Shown here: positions 37,709-46,045 of the stretch, one piece after another
Position numbering within the stretch: the stretch's first letter is position 1
Layout of the letters: the number at the start of each line of letters is the position of its first letter
Assembly: GCA_965206445.1 (NCBI GenBank)
Contig: CBDBJR010000002.1
Span: 558,001-622,000, forward strand
From: CBDBJR01 sp965206445
GTDB lineage: Bacteria; Pseudomonadota; Gammaproteobacteria; Arenicellales; Poriferihabitantaceae
DNA: 64,000 nt
Direction of reading: 5' to 3'
Notes under the pieces: model-generated
The model's database searches: none
What the model saw: only the letters and a program-made list of their open reading frames with translations
Told to the model about the DNA's origin: nothing
Made by a program: the position numbers and the translations under genes

Positions 37709-38206
37709 TTAGATTCTCCTTGCCATGGTACGTTTTACATTGATATCTCCTGACGAGTAGTTTCTGCTCCCCTCCCAGCTCATGTGTGCTCCGGGGTCGA
37801 CTCCTCCCACTCTTTTAAAAGGTAATAAATTCTCAAATGCTTGCCTATCTTCTGCATTAATACTTCCCCATGAATCGGAATACGATAAAAAAGAGGTAAA
37901 ATTGGCATTTGACACATCTCCTTCATATCCTATGCCGCCCGGATCATCACCGCCTGATAAATTTCCGTCGCCAGCCGTGTATTTTAAGGCGACAACCCAT
38001 TCTGTGCCTTTTTGAAACCCATATGTTACCGAGCCGAGATAGCCCCTATACAGCAAGAGCGCAATCTCCTCTTGGTAGGCGCTAATCTCTGAATCGGTTG
38101 GCCGACCAGTTCGATAAATCCGCTGTATCCTCTTCAAGTCCGCCGCCACTTTGGATGCAATATGCTGCGCATGCGTACTTGTGCTTGTTTCTGTCCTGGT
38201 TTGCAT
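37709..38206 (-). CDS. Bacterial HORMA-domain protein of type III CBASS (Cap7)
   Basis: Protein of 165 residues resembling the bacterial HORMA family 1: HAQHIASKVAADLKRIQRIY near the start, EIALLLYRGYLGSVTYGF, and a C-terminal SSGDINVKRTMARR. In type III CBASS the HORMA protein senses a peptide, closes, and switches on the CD-NTase. ATG 38206 is chosen with GGGGGA eight bases upstream; the open frame to 38299 lies inside the CD-NTase gene. Only 4 bases separate it from the CD-NTase stop. Confidence 0.78.
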   Translation of the reverse strand: MQTRTETSTSTHAQHIASKVAADLKRIQRIYRTGRPTDSEISAYQEEIALLLYRGYLGSVTYGFQKGTEWVVALKYTAGDGNLSGGDDPGGIGYEGDVSNANFTSFLSYSDSWGSINAEDRQAFENLLPFKRVGGVDPGAHMSWEGSRNYSSGDINVKRTMARRI

Positions 38207-38210
38207 GAAA

Positions 38211-39179
38211 TTATCCCCCAAAAGAAGAGCCAAAAATCTTTTGCCAATACCGCACGGTTTCACCCTTTGTGGTTGCGTATAACGCCGCGTCGACCGCATC
38301 CGCAGCCTCCCCGGCGGCCTTTACAAGGGCTGCTTTATGCGCATACGTATAGTCTTTTGCCGCATTGTTTTTGGGGTTAACAGGATCAAAGATGCGTATT
38401 GGTTTGCTGTCGTCTGCCACTTGATCCCGGCGATAATAGTCGTCAAACAAAATGATTTTATCTAAACCGCCGGCCACGATAAAATTGAAGTAGTCCGCCA
38501 ATGCCTCAACATAGTCATCAAGTTTAATCCGACCAGCATCCGTCAGGTGCGCCAGAATCAACTCAATGAGGAATGACTTGAATCTAAAGCTGTCGTCTCG
38601 TTTTTTGATTTCCTTAACCCAAAACTTCAATAAACGGGCAATTTGTCTAAAATGTATGGGATGTTGTTTCTTTCGTGTTTGGATAAATTTGAGATGCTTG
38701 GGGATATTGGTCATCAACCAGTCATTGCTATTCGCGGAATACAGATACCCATCCCATTGCAGATTGCCATTATATGATATGGGGACAATATCAACATCCA
38801 GCCCAGTGCCCTTGAATGAAATGCGCACCGAATAGCTTTGTGGTGTGATTTGTTCCGGGGCCATATTAGGATATAAACCACGTAAAGTGGCCACCAGCCA
38901 GTCGATAAATTCAGGCATATCCTTGGGCGGATTACTTTGCAGGACATACAACGCCACATCAATATCGTTGATACTTTTCAGTGCAGTTCCTTTTGCCAGA
39001 CTACCCGATAGCAGCATCTTTCTTAATTTGAATTCAGAATCTTCTTTCAGGCGGTGTTCCAGCCGTTCCCTTAATCCGTTAACTTGCTTCGTGTATTTTG
39101 CTCTGTCGTCGCGCCTCAGGTTGACATGGCTGTCCGCAAAACCCGCAATATGGTTATGATTGATATGCGCAGTTGTCAT
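38211..39179 (-). CDS. CBASS CD-NTase (cGAS/DncV-like nucleotidyltransferase)
   Basis: Nucleotidyltransferase of 322 residues that would make a cyclic oligonucleotide alarm signal. The catalytic core is visible: GS at 59-60 in LLSGSLAKGT, DID at 72-74, and the third acidic residue in GLDVDIVPISY (about 128-130). Presence of HORMA and TRIP13 genes directly downstream assigns the operon to type III CBASS. The product nucleotide cannot be read from the sequence. It is first in a five-gene operon. Confidence 0.88.
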   Translation of the reverse strand: MTTAHINHNHIAGFADSHVNLRRDDRAKYTKQVNGLRERLEHRLKEDSEFKLRKMLLSGSLAKGTALKSINDIDVALYVLQSNPPKDMPEFIDWLVATLRGLYPNMAPEQITPQSYSVRISFKGTGLDVDIVPISYNGNLQWDGYLYSANSNDWLMTNIPKHLKFIQTRKKQHPIHFRQIARLLKFWVKEIKKRDDSFRFKSFLIELILAHLTDAGRIKLDDYVEALADYFNFIVAGGLDKIILFDDYYRRDQVADDSKPIRIFDPVNPKNNAAKDYTYAHKAALVKAAGEAADAVDAALYATTKGETVRYWQKIFGSSFGG

Positions 39180-39280
39180 TTTTGATTCCTCACAACATGA
39201 TGAAAATGGTTCGCTTTGTGACAGATAGGGGCAATTAATCGGATTTCAACCCCTATCGATAAAGCACCCCTGCAAACCGC

Positions 39281-40450
39281 TCATCGTATCTCCCGCCCCC
39301 GCGCAGTAAGACGATACCGTTGATTTCTGGCATTGGGCGTATCAGGATACGTCATCTCGATGTATCCGCCCTGTAAAGCAGGCAGCAGATACCGCTCCCG
39401 CAACGACTTACGGTCTTTCAATCCCATTGCTTGCTGAATCTCTTGCCGTGACATTTCCCCGTCCAGCACCGTCAGCAGGCGCTTTACCTGGGGGGTTAGT
39501 TGAGGGGTTTCCTGGGGGGTATTGACCGCATCGAGAATGATGTCCAGCATAAAGCTAATAAACGGGGTGCTTTCACCTTGTGCCGAACTTTGCCGGATGG
39601 CGGCGTAGTAATCGCTCTGTGCGGCATGAACGAGACTCTCGACGGGCACATGGGCAAACAGGGTTTTCCATCGGCTCAGGATCAGGGTTTGCCAGAGCCG
39701 TCCCAGCCGCCCGTTTCCATCCGCAAAGGGATGGATGAATTCAAATTCGTAGTGGAAAACCGAACTGGCAATCAGCGGATGTGCGTCGGTAGCGTCCAGC
39801 CATGCCAGCAGGTCTGCCATGAGTTGCGGCACGCGCCTGGCGGGCGGGGCGAGGTGATGTACCGCGTTTTTCCCCGTCACCGCCACGTTGTCCATGCGGT
39901 AGCGCCCCGGCGCATCCAGTAGCGCGGTCATCAGAGTCTCGTGCGCCTTGAGCAGGTCGGTTTCGCTGACCGGACTCCATTGCAGGTATTGGTCGTATGC
40001 CTGTATGGCGTTGCGCGCCTCCTGAATATCCTTTAGCGGCGCTATGACGGGTTTGCCGTCGAGCAGCGTGGCGATCTGTTCCTCGCTGAGCGTATTGCCT
40101 TCAATGGCAAGGGAGCCTTGAATCGTACGGATGCGGTTTATTCGCCGCAAGCGTAAATCTTGTGAAACCTCTGCCGCCTCCGCCCGGCCAAGCGCTTCGC
40201 CGATTTGTTCAACGCGGGTGAGCATGTGCGGGGTGATTGTGTATGGCGACGCTTTGCTTATCTCATCATCGTTATACATCGCCGGATCCGGCGGCACATG
40301 CACCACCTTGCCGTCTCGCATGGTGACGATACAGGTGCCGGTCTGGTGGGCAATTTTATGGGCGCGTCTGGCCGCGCGCAGGAGGGCGGGCATGGCACCT
40401 TGCATGTCCGGATCGTCGAGCATGGATGATTGCCTGGCCGGTTGTTTCAT
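39281..40450 (-). CDS. Fic family protein with N-terminal extension
   Basis: Fic-domain enzyme of 389 residues. The active-site loop HPFADGNGRLGR spans about 240-251 and would catalyse AMP transfer. An inhibitory motif SLAIEG (Ser113-Gly118) lies upstream, the class II arrangement that blocks the ATP site. A winged-helix-like C-terminus (LTPQVKRLLTVLDGEMSRQEI) follows. The first ~55 residues (MPALLRAARRAHKIAHQTGT, VTMRDGKVVHVPP) look like a small protein usually separate from Fic, so this may be a gene fusion. Proteins like this are common passengers in type I restriction loci. Confidence 0.85.
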   Translation of the reverse strand: MKQPARQSSMLDDPDMQGAMPALLRAARRAHKIAHQTGTCIVTMRDGKVVHVPPDPAMYNDDEISKASPYTITPHMLTRVEQIGEALGRAEAAEVSQDLRLRRINRIRTIQGSLAIEGNTLSEEQIATLLDGKPVIAPLKDIQEARNAIQAYDQYLQWSPVSETDLLKAHETLMTALLDAPGRYRMDNVAVTGKNAVHHLAPPARRVPQLMADLLAWLDATDAHPLIASSVFHYEFEFIHPFADGNGRLGRLWQTLILSRWKTLFAHVPVESLVHAAQSDYYAAIRQSSAQGESTPFISFMLDIILDAVNTPQETPQLTPQVKRLLTVLDGEMSRQEIQQAMGLKDRKSLRERYLLPALQGGYIEMTYPDTPNARNQRYRLTARGREIR

Positions 40451-40689
40451 GGATTTTTTCCTTCTTCAATCAGGATGGGCATAATACTGCTGTTATTGAT
40501 GTGTTGCCAGAAATCCACGCAATGGCGGTAACTGTTTTCAAAATTGTGCAAGCCGGTAGAAAACCGGCGGCGGATAACCGATTCGGGGACATCGTGCCCG
40601 CCCTGGGCGTAGTTGGAGTTGGCACGCAGCGTGTCCGCCGCATGCCACAGGCGTTTTTTAATGGCTTCGCTGTGTTCGAGTGGTAGCAT
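40447..40689 (-). pseudogene. Chimeric remnant: HsdM N-terminus joined to zeta-toxin-like C-terminus
   Basis: An open frame of 80 residues. Its start (LEHSEAIKKRLWHAADTLRA) matches the N-terminus of type I methylase HsdM. From GGHDVPESVIRRRFSTGL it matches the C-terminal part of bacterial zeta-toxin-like ATPases (the IRRRF.AGL.NF and P.L...G region). The two halves cannot form one functional protein. It therefore marks a deletion joining an hsdM gene to a toxin gene. The frame overlaps the Fic start by 4 bases, so it may still drive translation of Fic. Confidence 0.65.
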
Positions 40690-40907
40690 TTGTTTGATTA
40701 TTTTCTGGCGACGGATAACCACACATACAGTCCGATTCTACCGCATCAGCCCGTCGGACTTGCCGGTCCATGAGGTGTAACCTGAAGATGAATCATTATT
40801 ATCCCCCTGAAAAAAAGCAAGCTGCGGCTCAAACAGAACCGAACCGAATCCATTCCCGGTGATGGCGTATCCCGGGCGACAAGAGAAAACATCAGTCCGA
40901 CCGACGG

Positions 40908-41810
40908 CTAGCACGTTTGCCCGGCGTTCGGCGGGTCTTGCTGCGCCGCCAATATGGCCGCGTAGCCCTGGCGAAAGCCGGGGTAGGTGAACGCATAGCC
41001 CGAGGCCAGCAGGCGGCTGCTGTCGCAGCGTTTGTTCTGCGGCGCGTCCGCGTCGAGCTGCTGCGGCTGCGGCGTTCGGCGGCCGGTCTGGGCGGCCAGC
41101 CAGCAGGCCAGCTCCCATTTGCTGGCGTGGTCGCGGTCGGATGCAATGTAGCAGTCGGCGACCGGTTCACCGGCCAGGCATTTTTTGCTCAGATGCCGCA
41201 GCACGCCGACGCAATCGTCCTGATGGATGCGGTTGGTGTAGTACGGCGGCGTTTTTTGCACCTGCGCCGCGTGTTGCAATTGCCGCAGCAGGTGCAGTCG
41301 GTCGCCGCCGTAGATGCCGGAAAAGCGCACCACGACCGAGTCGGCCCGATAGCGGTGCAGCGCCTGTTCGGCGGCCAGCAAATAGCGGCCATTGTGGCGC
41401 TGCGGCCGGGTCGGCGACGCCTCGTTGACCCATTCGCCGCGACACTGGGCGAAGACGCCGGTCGATGACACCAGCAGGCAGCGCGGCGGCTGGTCCAGCT
41501 GTCGGAAGCGGGCCAGCAGGTTGTGCAGCCCCACCTGGTACTGCAATCGATACGCCGGCTCCGAGCGCCCGCCGGGTGGCAGGATCACAATCGCGTGATC
41601 GATCGCGCCCTGAATCGCGGCCAACGACGGCGCCTGCGTGACATCGGCGGTGAGATAGTCGAGGCCCGGCAATGGTGGCCGGGGCGTCCGCGTGACGCCG
41701 GTTATGCGATGGCCGTCGGCCGCCAGTCGAAGCGCCAGCGGCAGCCCCAGCCGGCCACAGCCGACGATGAGAATATGGCTCACCTGCGCCCGCCGACCCC
41801 GCGCCGGCAT
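40908..41810 (-). CDS. NAD(P)-dependent epimerase/SDR-type protein (YeeZ-like)
   Basis: Atypical short-chain dehydrogenase of 300 residues. The nucleotide-binding motif is GCGRLGLPLA near the N-terminus (GxGxxG type), and LVSSTGVF plus a downstream Tyr/Lys-poor region resemble YeeZ-like epimerases. ATG 41810 is used; a GTG at 41783 (SHILIVGCGR) is an equally good start. Substrate unknown. It restarts the GC-rich chromosome after the defence island. Confidence 0.75.
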   Translation of the reverse strand: MPARGRRAQVSHILIVGCGRLGLPLALRLAADGHRITGVTRTPRPPLPGLDYLTADVTQAPSLAAIQGAIDHAIVILPPGGRSEPAYRLQYQVGLHNLLARFRQLDQPPRCLLVSSTGVFAQCRGEWVNEASPTRPQRHNGRYLLAAEQALHRYRADSVVVRFSGIYGGDRLHLLRQLQHAAQVQKTPPYYTNRIHQDDCVGVLRHLSKKCLAGEPVADCYIASDRDHASKWELACWLAAQTGRRTPQPQQLDADAPQNKRCDSSRLLASGYAFTYPGFRQGYAAILAAQQDPPNAGQTC

Positions 41811-41862
41811 TCAGCCGGGCGCCCATCCCAATGCCGGCAGCCCGCCGGCCACGCCGTCGCGC

Positions 41863-42609
41863 TCACGCCGTGACGATGCTGCGCCCGCCATCCACGGTGA
41901 TCACCTGGCCGGTGATAAAATCGGCGTCGGCGAGCAAAAATTTGATGGCTTTGGCGATGTCGTCCGGGTTGCCGATGGTCTTCAGCGGCGTGCTCGACAC
42001 GATTCTTTGCTGCGACAGCTCGTCAATGCCGTGATCCGGCCACAATATCGGCCCCGGCGCGATCGCATTGACCCGGATTTCCGGCCCCAGGTCAATCGCC
42101 AGTGATTTGGTCAGCGACAGCAGCGCCGCTTTTGAGGCGCAGTAGACCGGGTGGCTGGCGAGCGGCCGGTCGGCGTAAATGTCGGTGATGTTGATGATGC
42201 AGCCGCGGACTTTTTTCAGATACGGCGCGGCGCTCTGGGCGAGAAAAAACGGCGCCTTGAGGTTGGTATCCATCAGCAACTGCCATTGCTCTTCGGTGGT
42301 CGAGTGCAGCGGGGTGGGCAGAAAAGCCGCCGCGTTATTGACCAGCACGTCGAGCCGGCCAAACTGTTTGGCGCATTGCTGCACCAGATTTTTGACTTTG
42401 GCCGTTTCGGTCAGGTCGCCGCGAATCAGCATCACCGACTCCGGCCGCTGGGCGCACAACTCGGCCCGCAGTGCTTCCGCCTGGTCGGTGCTGTTGCGGT
42501 AATGAATCATCAGGCGCATGCCGTACCGGTGCAGCGTGCGCACAGTTCCGGCGCCGAGACGGCGTGACCCGCCGGTGATCAACGCGACTTTATCCTGTAA
42601 ACTCGACAT
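41863..42609 (-). CDS. SDR oxidoreductase, pteridine reductase-like
   Basis: Classical short-chain dehydrogenase of 248 residues. The cofactor loop TGGSRRLGAG and the NNAAAF motif are typical of pteridine reductases (FolM/PTR1), as is the ITDIYADRPLASHPVY segment, where Asp and Tyr (YxxxK) are catalytic. Role: NADPH-dependent reduction of dihydrobiopterin- or folate-type substrates. ATG 42609 is preferred over the longer frame to 42642. It is adjacent to the epimerase gene on the same strand and divergent from the COG1565 methyltransferase. Confidence 0.82.
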   Translation of the reverse strand: MSSLQDKVALITGGSRRLGAGTVRTLHRYGMRLMIHYRNSTDQAEALRAELCAQRPESVMLIRGDLTETAKVKNLVQQCAKQFGRLDVLVNNAAAFLPTPLHSTTEEQWQLLMDTNLKAPFFLAQSAAPYLKKVRGCIINITDIYADRPLASHPVYCASKAALLSLTKSLAIDLGPEIRVNAIAPGPILWPDHGIDELSQQRIVSSTPLKTIGNPDDIAKAIKFLLADADFITGQVITVDGGRSIVTA

Positions 42610-42716
42610 GGCCGTGGTATGGATGATTCGACCTGCACGCAATCAAGACGCGCGACAGGCAGGATGAACGGCAGGCAATTTTAGCACCATTTCCCCACCT
42701 GATCCGGCGTAAACCA

Positions 42717-43904
42717 TTGTCATCTCCTGTCGTTGGGCAGTTGCCGTCACCGCCGCCGGAATTGCGCGCCGCCGCCGCCCGGCTGGAGGCGATTATACGC
42801 CGCACCATCGCGCGCGCGGACGGCTGGATTGGCTTTGACCGCTATATGCAGCTCGCCCTGTACCACCCGCGGTGGGGCTATTATCGGGCGCCGCACAGCA
42901 AATTTGGCGCGGCGGGTGATTTTGTCACGGCGTCCGGGCTGGGGGGGCTGTTTGGCCGCTGTCTGGCGCGTCAGTGCGCCGACATCCTGGCCCAGTTGCC
43001 GCAGCCGCAGTTGCTCGAATTCGGCGCCGGTGACGGCCTGCTGGCGGCCGATATGTTGACCCAGCTGGAGCGCTGCCGGATGCTGCCGCAGCGCTATTTG
43101 ATTCTGGAAGTCAGCGCGGAGTTGCAGCGCCGCCAATACGCCTGTTTGCAGCAGCGGGTGCCGCATCTGCTGTCCAAAGTGGTTTGGCTCGACCGCCTGC
43201 CGCCGGCCGGTTTCTGCGGCGTGATGCTGGCCAACGAAGTGCTCGATGCGATGCCGGTCAAACGGTTTTGCATCGGCGCTGACCGGCTGGCCTATGCGCT
43301 CGGGGTCTCGGTGGCCGACCGGGCGTTCGCCTGGACCGCGGGCGCCACGCCGCTCGAACCGCAGTTGCAGCAGCGGCTGGCGGCGTTCGATTTGCCGCCG
43401 GGCTATACCAGTGAACTCGGGTTGCAGGCGCAGGCGTGGATGCACTCGGTCGCCGGGCGGCTGCACCGGGGGGCGTTGATTGTGCTCGACTACGGCTTCC
43501 CGCAGCGGGAGTATTATCACCCCGACCGCAGCGGCGGTACGTTGATGTGCCATTACCGGCAGCGCGCGCACAGCGAGCCGTTTGTCTACCCCGGCTTGCA
43601 GGACATCACCGCGCACGTGGATTTCTCCGCGCTCGCCACCACCGCCCGGCAGGCCGGCCTGACGTTGCAGGGCTATGCCGCGCAGGGCGCATTTTTACTG
43701 GGCTGCGGCGCCCTCGAGTGGTTGGCCGAGGCGCAGGCGGGCGCCGGGCCGGGTGACCGGCGGGCGCTGTCATTGAGCCGGCAGGTGAAGCAACTGACGC
43801 TGCCGCACGAAATGGGCGAGCTGTTCAAGGTGATGCTGCTCAGCCGCGATATGGAGATGCCGTTTATCGGCTTCCAACTGCAAAACCGCGCCGGTCGGCT
43901 GTGA
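42717..43904 (+). CDS. SAM-dependent methyltransferase, COG1565/MidA (NDUFAF7) family
   Basis: Protein of 395 residues with the COG1565 signature: FDRYMQLALYHPRWGYY near the N-terminus, KFGAAGDFVTA, the SAM-binding LLEFGAGDGLLAADML, and ANEVLDAMPVKRF. Eukaryotic relatives methylate an arginine in respiratory complex I; bacterial substrates are unknown. The start used is TTG 42717 without a clear ribosome site; a downstream TTG is also possible. It is transcribed away from the pteridine-reductase-like gene. Confidence 0.85.
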   Translation: MSSPVVGQLPSPPPELRAAAARLEAIIRRTIARADGWIGFDRYMQLALYHPRWGYYRAPHSKFGAAGDFVTASGLGGLFGRCLARQCADILAQLPQPQLLEFGAGDGLLAADMLTQLERCRMLPQRYLILEVSAELQRRQYACLQQRVPHLLSKVVWLDRLPPAGFCGVMLANEVLDAMPVKRFCIGADRLAYALGVSVADRAFAWTAGATPLEPQLQQRLAAFDLPPGYTSELGLQAQAWMHSVAGRLHRGALIVLDYGFPQREYYHPDRSGGTLMCHYRQRAHSEPFVYPGLQDITAHVDFSALATTARQAGLTLQGYAAQGAFLLGCGALEWLAEAQAGAGPGDRRALSLSRQVKQLTLPHEMGELFKVMLLSRDMEMPFIGFQLQNRAGRL

Positions 43905-44228
43905 GCGGGCGGGCCAACCAAATCGGATGGCGCTGGCGGCAAAACGCCTCTTATCGGGCAAAGAGCGAAAGGCGGCGTGGTTGGATTCTCATTTTAGTCG
44001 TCGTTCTATGTTTGCAGCCGAAAAGTGAAACACTGTTTCGGCGTTTGGCCCGCTCTGTGGAAGGCGCGTCGGTGCGCTAGCGGTCGATACGCGTCCGTTG
44101 CGGTATTCTTTCCACTCATCCCGCCGCGTATTTCGTTCACAAAAAATCCAAGGATGGATTTTTTCTCGCGATAAAGAGTGGAGCACGGCGACGCAGAGCG
44201 ACAGGGGCATATCCTCCTATTTGGAATG
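43905..44228. other. Intergenic region with no recognisable feature
   Basis: This 324-base stretch separates two convergent genes. Short open frames exist on the minus strand (43989-44210) but their residues look random and they lack a ribosome site. Composition begins to drift from GC-rich to AT-rich here, marking the left edge of the subtilase insert. Confidence 0.4.
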
Positions 44229-44471
44229 CTATTGAATAACACTGTCGGGCGGCGCAATTTGGTACGCTCGATCTTCCTCAACTTGCATAACTCCTTGAAT
44301 TTGTTTCACTATATGAATGTTTTCATTGGCGATTGACCCCGCCACAACACCGATGTTGCTCATAACCTGAGATATAGACATCCCACATTTTGTCAGTTCC
44401 TCGGTTACAGGCACTAAATTATCCTTGTATTCCTCTCCAATAGTGACAATTACATTGACCGTCTCATGCAT
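44229..44471 (-). CDS. Small inhibitor-I9-like protein encoded beside a subtilase
   Basis: Protein of 80 residues from ATG 44471 (HETVNVIVTIGEEYKDNL). The alternation of strands and helices and segments such as GVVAGSIANENIHIVKQIQGV and VQVEED-like VMQVEEDRAY resemble the propeptide/inhibitor I9 fold that normally precedes subtilases. Here it is a separate gene immediately downstream of the protease (56 bases after its stop). A longer frame to 44543 would overlap the protease gene. It would plausibly keep the cytoplasmic protease inactive. Confidence 0.6.
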   Translation of the reverse strand: MHETVNVIVTIGEEYKDNLVPVTEELTKCGMSISQVMSNIGVVAGSIANENIHIVKQIQGVMQVEEDRAYQIAPPDSVIQ

Positions 44472-44526
44472 TTTGCTCACCACATGGTTAAATATGTTTA
44501 TCACAATTGCGCGCTTATGGAAAACG

Positions 44527-45798
44527 CTACGGCGCTTGGACAATCCCTATTCCGACATCGCGGGCAGAGATATTCAGCCGACACGCATTATTATACAATA
44601 CGCTGGCTAGAGCTTGTCCTCTGCTTGCGGGATAAGCCTCCGCAAACAGGGCGGCAATCCCCGCCACATGAGGAGTCGCCATGCTTGTGCCACCTATTGT
44701 TTTGTATCCTCCTCCCGGCCATGAAGAGTGGACGCGCACTCCCGGAGCCACAATATCGACTTGACCTCCATTTTGACGTAGTCCCGCGTTAGAAAAAGGT
44801 GCTACCTGAAGGTTGGGGTTCAACGCCCCAACGGCCATGATGGACGGGCAGTTGGCCGGATGGCTGACGGGTGCAATATGGCGAGGGCGATCACTGTCGT
44901 TGCCAGCGGCGGCAATAATAAGCGTGCCGGCCTTGAGAGCGCGCTGCGCCACTTGTTCGTGGGTTAACCGATAACTTGGACCAGGCTTCCTTCCCAGTGA
45001 CATAGAGACGATAGCGCAACGGTGTTCGATAGCCCATTCAATACCTGCCAAAACGCTCCCTTCATTACTACTTCCAAGATTGTTAAGGACTTTACCGACG
45101 TAGATTTTTGCGCCGTGTGCCACGCCGTAGCGCGGCAGTTGCCCCGGTTGCTGAGGACCACAGGCGGTGCCGACGCAGTGAGTTCCATGCCCATGCTCGT
45201 CTAGTGTTTGTCCTGGAACAAATGAACGGTTGACAATCTGTTGTCCTTTGAAATCCGGGTGAGTCAGATCCAACCCGGTGTCGAGAATAGCAACACGAAT
45301 ATCTTTGCCGCTGAAGCGCGAGGCGTTTACCCGTGTTGCTTGAAGTCCCCATGTGTAATCATTGCTATCGACTATCTCCGTTGTCTCAATTCCGCTCGGC
45401 TCCCTGAGTTCTATCAGCGTTCTATCTACGGCATCATTTACGCCATCACGATAGCCCTGAAGATAATCCTTTGTTATCAAGGCATGAAGTGTCCTTTCGG
45501 GCTCAATGGCCAAGACCGCCTTATGCTTTTTATTGAGCGATTTCATTTGCTCCCTAGAAGCACTCACTACCGCAATGCCTAATTTTTCAAAAATCACGGC
45601 CTCGGCTTCTTCCAATTCTATGGAACTTGCCTTAAAATCAGAAAAATCGCCAGCCGAAACCCCCGCAGATGCAAGAGTTTTCATGTTAGATTTGACCCCA
45701 CTCTCTCGAAATAACACCAAATATCTTCCTGTTGTCTCACCAACAGGAACTTCAGATAGCTGTTCGAGACCAAACAGCTCATCATTCTGTATACTCAT
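44527..45798 (-). CDS. S8 family (subtilisin-like) serine peptidase without signal peptide
   Basis: Protease of 423 residues. The catalytic triad is complete: Asp173 in ILDTGLD, His204 in HGHGTHC, Ser372 in GGTSMATPH, with the oxyanion Asn in AAAGNDSD. The N-terminal ~150 residues are not a recognisable I9 prodomain, and the start (MSIQNDELFGLEQL) is hydrophilic, so the enzyme should be cytoplasmic. The gene is AT-richer than its neighbours, suggesting recent acquisition. A small inhibitor-like gene follows. Cytoplasmic subtilases of this type occur in conflict systems, but no other such gene is adjacent. Confidence 0.88.
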   Translation of the reverse strand: MSIQNDELFGLEQLSEVPVGETTGRYLVLFRESGVKSNMKTLASAGVSAGDFSDFKASSIELEEAEAVIFEKLGIAVVSASREQMKSLNKKHKAVLAIEPERTLHALITKDYLQGYRDGVNDAVDRTLIELREPSGIETTEIVDSNDYTWGLQATRVNASRFSGKDIRVAILDTGLDLTHPDFKGQQIVNRSFVPGQTLDEHGHGTHCVGTACGPQQPGQLPRYGVAHGAKIYVGKVLNNLGSSNEGSVLAGIEWAIEHRCAIVSMSLGRKPGPSYRLTHEQVAQRALKAGTLIIAAAGNDSDRPRHIAPVSHPANCPSIMAVGALNPNLQVAPFSNAGLRQNGGQVDIVAPGVRVHSSWPGGGYKTIGGTSMATPHVAGIAALFAEAYPASRGQALASVLYNNACRLNISARDVGIGIVQAP

Positions 45799-46045
45799 TG
45801 TGCTATCCTAAATTAAGGGCATAAATAACTAAAATTATCCCGCACGCTAGAAAAAAGGCGAATAATTTTACTAACTTTACTTGGTGATTTATACCCTGTC
45901 AACGGTTAATTGTCTATTATTTATCTGCATCTGATTTTTAGTTTGATCTGTGTTAATTCTTTATTTTATAGTCTCTACATAGTGAAATTATATTATGAAT
46001 ATGAGTATCACTTATTCAACCAAAGCGTGCGTGCAGCACGGGGCA

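Noticed and set aside
43989..44210. 73-residue minus-strand frame
   Set aside because: Random-looking composition, no ribosome site, and overlapping alternative frames of equal quality.
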